Source: JAIVJM01 sp963816985
GTDB lineage: Bacteria; Acidobacteriota; Blastocatellia; Pyrinomonadales; Pyrinomonadaceae
Reading direction: 5' to 3'
Length of the DNA stretch: 64,000 nucleotides
Assembly (NCBI GenBank): GCA_963816985.1
Contig: CAWFMF010000004.1
Coordinates: forward strand, 1 to 64,000
The notes beneath the pieces were generated by a model. The model ran no database searches. It saw only the letters and a list, made by a program, of their open reading frames with translations, and was not told the DNA's origin. Below are positions 60,792 through 64,000 of this stretch, piece by piece. The translations under genes and the position numbers were made by a program. Position 1 is the stretch's first letter; each line of letters opens with the position of its first letter.

Positions 60792-61505
60792 TCACCTGAT
60801 CTCTGGCGGCAGTGCGATTTGGAAGTGGGTGAGGAGGCGCTGGGCGGCGTCGCGCCCGGACTGTTCGAGCTGCGCCTGCGTCGGGTAGCCGCCCGTCGGC
60901 ACGCGCACGCCGCCGACCGTCGCCCGCGAGTTGTAAGGGCGCGAGACGAAGCGGTCGGAGAACTTGAGGTCGCCCGTCGCGGGTGTGTAGACGTAAGTCT
61001 TGATGGTGAGCGTGCTGTCTTGTTGGCGGCGCGAGTCCGTCCTCATGTTGACGCCGGGCGACTCTTCCTCCAACTCGATGAGCACGACGAAGGCTTCCTT
61101 CTGTTCCTTCGCGCGGTCGCGCGCCTCCTTGCGCGTCGAGCGACCGCCGCGAGTGACCGCCACGAGCGCCGACCGGTCAAGCTGTTCGGCGAAGCTCGCG
61201 AGGACAATCCGCCGCGCGGTGAAGTCCACCTCGAAGACGGTTCCCGCGTCCTCAAGGAGGACGAACGAGGCGAGCGGCTTCACGTCCTTCTTCGTCGCGG
61301 CGGTCGTCGCACCGCCCGACTTCTCGCTGACCGGCGGCGGCGGGCTCGTCTTCGACATCGTGGGCGAGCGGCGGCCCGACTGCGCGCGCGCCGCGTCCGC
61401 CGACGCGAACGCACACGCGGCGCAGGCGAAGAGCAGCAACAGCAGTCGTGCGACTTGACGGCGTGCGCGCGGCGCGCGCCCCTTCGTCTCTCGAAGCTTC
61501 GTCAT
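60792..61505 (-). CDS. Secreted protein of unknown function
   Basis: 237 residues with a signal peptide (RQVARLLLLLFACAACAFAS..ARAQ). The mature part is mixed: a Ser/Pro/Lys-rich segment, then VFEVDFTARRIVLASFAEQL, RGGRSTRKEARDRAKEQKEA and LTIKTYVYTPATGDLKFSD. No family is recognised. It precedes the GspG-like gene in the same orientation with a 4-bp overlap at the GTG start, so both are probably one operon. A link with secretion is possible but unproven. Confidence 0.65.
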   Translation of the reverse strand: MTKLRETKGRAPRARRQVARLLLLLFACAACAFASADAARAQSGRRSPTMSKTSPPPPVSEKSGGATTAATKKDVKPLASFVLLEDAGTVFEVDFTARRIVLASFAEQLDRSALVAVTRGGRSTRKEARDRAKEQKEAFVVLIELEEESPGVNMRTDSRRQQDSTLTIKTYVYTPATGDLKFSDRFVSRPYNSRATVGGVRVPTGGYPTQAQLEQSGRDAAQRLLTHFQIALPPEIR

Positions 61506-61584
61506 GGCGGTATTACTCCTTGCGAGTCTGACGGGTGCGCGCCTGAAGTCTGCGGCGCGCGCGGTCGGGGAGACCGGGCTTCTC

Positions 61585-61986
61585 TCAGGCGTTCTGCGAT
61601 TTGCTGATGAGCATGCGGAGCATGATCTGGAGCTGCGAGGTGGTGAAGGGCTTGGGGAGGAAGACGACCGCGCCCGCCGCGAAGCTGTCGGAAGAGAGCT
61701 TCGGGTTCTGCTCGGCGGTCATCATCATGACGGGGATTTTCATGAGCCGCTTCTCCGTCTTCATGTACCGCACCAGCTCCGGCCCCTGTATGTGCGGCAT
61801 CATCACGTCGAAGACGCAGGCCACGAAGTCCGTACCCGCCTGCAAGAGCTTGTACGCCTCGCGCCCGTCGCGCGCGGGCTCGACCGCGTAGCCCTCCTTC
61901 TCGACAATCGCCGTCACCAGACGCAGGATCGCCGGGTCGTCGTCCGCTACAAGGATGCGCTTCGGGCTCGGATTCTGCGAAGACAA
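61585..61986 (-). CDS. Stand-alone receiver-domain response regulator
   Basis: 133 residues, a single CheY-like domain: ILVADDDPAILRLVTAIVEK (acidic pair), FVACVFDVMMPHIQGPELV (phospho-Asp), IPVMMMTAEQNPKLSSDSF (Thr) and FLPKPFTTSQLQIMLRM (Lys). There is no output domain, so it works through protein contact or phosphotransfer. No kinase lies next to it. Confidence 0.9.
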   Translation of the reverse strand: MSSQNPSPKRILVADDDPAILRLVTAIVEKEGYAVEPARDGREAYKLLQAGTDFVACVFDVMMPHIQGPELVRYMKTEKRLMKIPVMMMTAEQNPKLSSDSFAAGAVVFLPKPFTTSQLQIMLRMLISKSQNA

Positions 61987-62010
61987 GTTCTGAAACCTCC
62001 GGTTTCTGGG

Positions 62011-62100
62011 AAGTCAGAAGTCAGAACGCTGAACGATGAACTGAAAGAGAAAAGGCTGTTTGTTTTTCAGTTCATCGTTCAGCGTTCTGACTTCTGACTT
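62011..62100. repeat. Hairpin repeat, GTCAGAA family (copy 5)
   Basis: AAGTCAGAAGTCAGAACGCT..GAACGATGAACTGAAA pairs with the complement ending at 62100. Unit order (CGCTG then CGATG) matches copy 1. It separates the receiver and pdxA genes; the pdxA stop begins at the end of the hairpin. Confidence 0.92.
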
Positions 62101-63156
62101 TAATCCTTGCCGCTCTCGTCGCGGCGGGCGAGGCGGGCGGCGAGGGTGATGGCGGCGACGAGGCTCGAATGCCCGGCGACGCCGCGGCCCGCGATGTCGA
62201 AGGCCGTGCCGTGATCCACGGACGTGCGGATGAAGGGCAGGCCGAGCGTGACGTTGACGGCTTCGCCGAACGAGAGGCACTTCACCGGGATCATCGCCTG
62301 GTCATGGTAGCACGAAACGACGGCGTCGAACTCTCCGCGCGAGGCGCGCAGGAAAACCGTGTCGGCGGAGAACGGCCCCGCCGCGTCAATCCCCTCGTCG
62401 CGGCTCGCCTCGACCGCCGGGATGATCTCCGAAGCCTCCTCGACGCCGAACAGCCCGCCCTCCGCGCCGTGCGGGTTCAGGGCCGCCACCGCGATGCGCG
62501 GGCGCTCGATGCCCCACCGCCGGAGTTCCCTGTCGGTGAGCTTGACGACGCGCACGATCCTGTCCTTCTCGACGAGGCGGATGGCCTCGGCTAAGGGGAC
62601 GTGCGTCGAGATGAGCACGACGCGCAGGTTCTCGGCGACGAAGGCCATCGCGCAGTTCTCCGCGCCCGTCAGTCGCGCGAGGAATTCGGTGTGTCCGGGG
62701 AAGCTGTAGCCGCCGAGGAAGAGGGCGCGCTTATTTATCGGCGCGGTCGAGATGGCGTCCACCGCCCCGGAGGCGCAGAGTTCGACCGCCGCCTCGATGT
62801 ACTCGCCCGCCGCGCGTCCCGCCACGCCCGACTCGACGCCCGGCTCGATGGAGGCGTTGATGTTGTCGAGGTGGTAGATGATGGGCGCGTCCCACGCTTC
62901 GGGCAAGGGCTCGCCCCGGCGCACTATCTCGTAGCCGCAGAGGAGGTCGAGCGTGCGCGCCGTGTGCGCGAGGAGTTGCGCGTCGCCGATGATGACGGGC
63001 GCGCACGCTTCGAGCACCTCCGATTCGGCGACGGCCTTGAGGACGATTTCGGGGCCGATGCCCTGCGGGGTCGCCCATCGTGATGGCGATGCGCGGGCGG
63101 CGGCCCGCGCCGCGTTCGGGCGCGAGCCCCGCTGGCTGTGTTGAAGCGTCGGTCAT
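62100..63156 (-). CDS. pdxA: 4-Hydroxythreonine-4-phosphate dehydrogenase (PdxA), one frameshift
   Basis: PdxA acts in DXP-dependent pyridoxal phosphate synthesis. From ATG 63156 the N-terminus reads GRRPRIAITMGDPAG; near 63075, in a run of G's, the frame shifts by one base, and IGPEI-like sequence follows. The main part has the metal-binding motif VSCYHDQAMIPVKCLSFGEA, the substrate site STAPINKRALFLGGYSFPGH and the final RTSVDHGTAFDIAGRGVAGH, which is diagnostic. The joined length is normal (about 350 residues). I regard the break as a probable assembly indel. Confidence 0.9.
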
Positions 63157-63244
63157 TGTACGATGCCGGAAACGGTTGATGAGGGATGAGGAAACTGCCC
63201 GCCCGCGCAGGGCTCGCCGCCGAAGGCCGACGACGACCCGTCGT

Positions 63245-63685
63245 CTAGCCCTCCGACTCCTGCCCTTCGCGGTCTTCGGCCTTGAACATGTATTTGATGT
63301 TGTGCTTCAGGAGCATGATGTTCGGCGCGTCCTTGCGGTTGATCTTCAAGGCGCTGCGGTCGTACCACTCGATGGTGCCGATGACCTCCTCGCCGTCGAG
63401 GAGCACGATGACCATCTGCGTGTGCGCGTCCATCTGCTTCTTGTAATAAAAAATCTCCGCGTTCGTCTCCGCCGACGGAACCTTCTTGCGCCCCTGCGGC
63501 ATCGAGGACGAAGAAGACGAAGAGCCGGAAGACTCCCGGTCCCTGGACGGCGAAGAGCCGCCGCCCCCGCCGCGATGCGGGGCCGCGCTGCGCGCCGGGG
63601 GTTCGGGCCGCTCGCGGCGCTCGACGGGCTGCGACTCGCGCCCCTTGACCTCTGCCAGTGTTGTGCGAATGAGTTTGCGGTTCAC
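63245..63685 (-). CDS. Hfq-like RNA chaperone with N-terminal extension
   Basis: 146 residues from GTG 63685, with GGAGGTTAAGGAAAC upstream. The C-terminal 75 residues form an Sm/Hfq domain: AEIFYYKKQMDAHTQMVIVL, LDGEEVIGTIEWYDRSALKI and RKDAPNIMLLKHNIKYMFKA. The Lys-His pair after the fifth strand (LLKHNIKY) corresponds to the Hfq YKHA Sm2 motif, so it is a divergent Hfq. An N-terminal tail of about 70 residues rich in Arg, Ser and Gly (basic RERPEPPARSAAPHRGGGGG) is unusual and could contact RNA or other proteins. It may link sRNAs with mRNA. Confidence 0.75.
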   Translation of the reverse strand: MNRKLIRTTLAEVKGRESQPVERRERPEPPARSAAPHRGGGGGSSPSRDRESSGSSSSSSSMPQGRKKVPSAETNAEIFYYKKQMDAHTQMVIVLLDGEEVIGTIEWYDRSALKINRKDAPNIMLLKHNIKYMFKAEDREGQESEG

Positions 63686-63920
63686 TTTTGTTTCCTTAAC
63701 CTCCAACCGGTGCTGTGGCAAAAAGCTTGCCTTGAATTCTTGCGCCCGCGGGCGCGGTTTGAAAGACAGGATCGCAGGAGAGACATGAAGGCACACAGCC
63801 AAAACCTCTAAGTCACGCGCCTTCGGACGGTCTGCGGATATAGGTAGACGGACGAGAAACGGTCTTTACCCGTGGTTGAATTTCAATCCTGTCAGATTTG
63901 CGGGCAATGCTACACGAAGA
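63686..63920. other. Intergenic region upstream of the Hfq-like gene
   Basis: No gene seen. It is AT-richer than the surroundings and carries the Hfq-like gene's ribosome-binding site; a promoter is expected here but I cannot define one with confidence. Confidence 0.3.
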
Positions 63921-64000
63921 AAAGGCAAAAGTAAAAAGGTAAAAGGCAAAAGTTGAGGACGGCCTGAACCCCCCTTAACTTTCGCCTTTTACCTTTTTAC
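63921..64000. repeat. Hairpin repeat, GGCAAAAGTAAAAAGGTAAA family (copy 4, cut by the window edge)
   Basis: The left arm AAAGGCAAAAGTAAAAAGGT..AAAAGGCAAAAGTT is complete and the right arm, AACTTTCGCCTTTTACCTTT..TTAC, is cut off by the end of the window. It has one change relative to copies 1-3 (TTTCGCC for TTTTGCC). Confidence 0.88.

Overview
The window is GC-rich, densely coded chromosomal DNA with Acidobacteriota characters. It has an ADOP-type duplicated MacB/FtsX permease behind a PadR regulator, a long VWFA-related secreted protein of the kind abundant in Acidobacteria, a VIT-VWA protein, bacillithiol synthesis (bshA) and selB. A member of the Blastocatellia (Pyrinomonadaceae-like) is my best guess. 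It is an inference from gene content, with no rRNA here to confirm it.

Layout. 1-5.6 kb: end of a lipoprotein gene, a DUF4331 protein broken in several frames, and a LuxR-type response regulator/PAS-GAF histidine kinase pair. 5.8-10.7 kb: an acetyltransferase and a small glycan cluster (CgeB-like glycosyltransferase, second glycosyltransferase, FkbM methyltransferase, GT61-like protein). 10.7-13.2 kb: a decayed island beside a CAU-anticodon tRNA, holding a 5'-truncated hsdM and a 5'-truncated tyrosine recombinase joined head to head, the latter split by a 192-bp MITE-like insertion. 13.4-30.6 kb: hemB, selB, a membrane-anchored spermidine-synthase-like protein, the VWFA protein, an FKBP isomerase, a YacP-type NYN protein, a PadR-ADOP operon, and an acyl-CoA dehydrogenase with a phosphotransferase partner. 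30.9-33.9 kb: a DUF4157 (eCIS-associated) gene fragmented in many frames. 33.9-54.1 kb: nth, bshA with a structured leader RNA, an Nfu scaffold, DinB, YCF48-like, VIT-VWA, MFS and TMEM175-like genes, two XdhC-like proteins around an Mpo1-like protein, nadC-valS, and a receiver-domain protein. 54.3-55.2 kb: gene-free DNA packed with nested palindromes and a minisatellite. 55.4-59.5 kb: three apparent effector genes (deaminase-like, permuted NlpC/P60-like, papain-like). 59.8-64 kb: two secreted proteins of unknown function, a stand-alone receiver, pdxA and an Hfq-like gene.

Two genome-wide habits stand out. About 20 intergenic hairpins, most with perfect 25-36 bp stems, fall into several recurring sequence families. 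They sit at gene ends and sometimes overlap stop codons. Several otherwise healthy genes also carry a single-base frame break, often in a C/G/A run. That suggests indel errors in the assembly as much as real pseudogenes, and where I see such a break I give the reconstructed gene.

The strongest leads for new biology are the effector trio at 55.4-59.5 kb, the pseudoknotted leader RNA before bshA, and the self-complementary repeat families.
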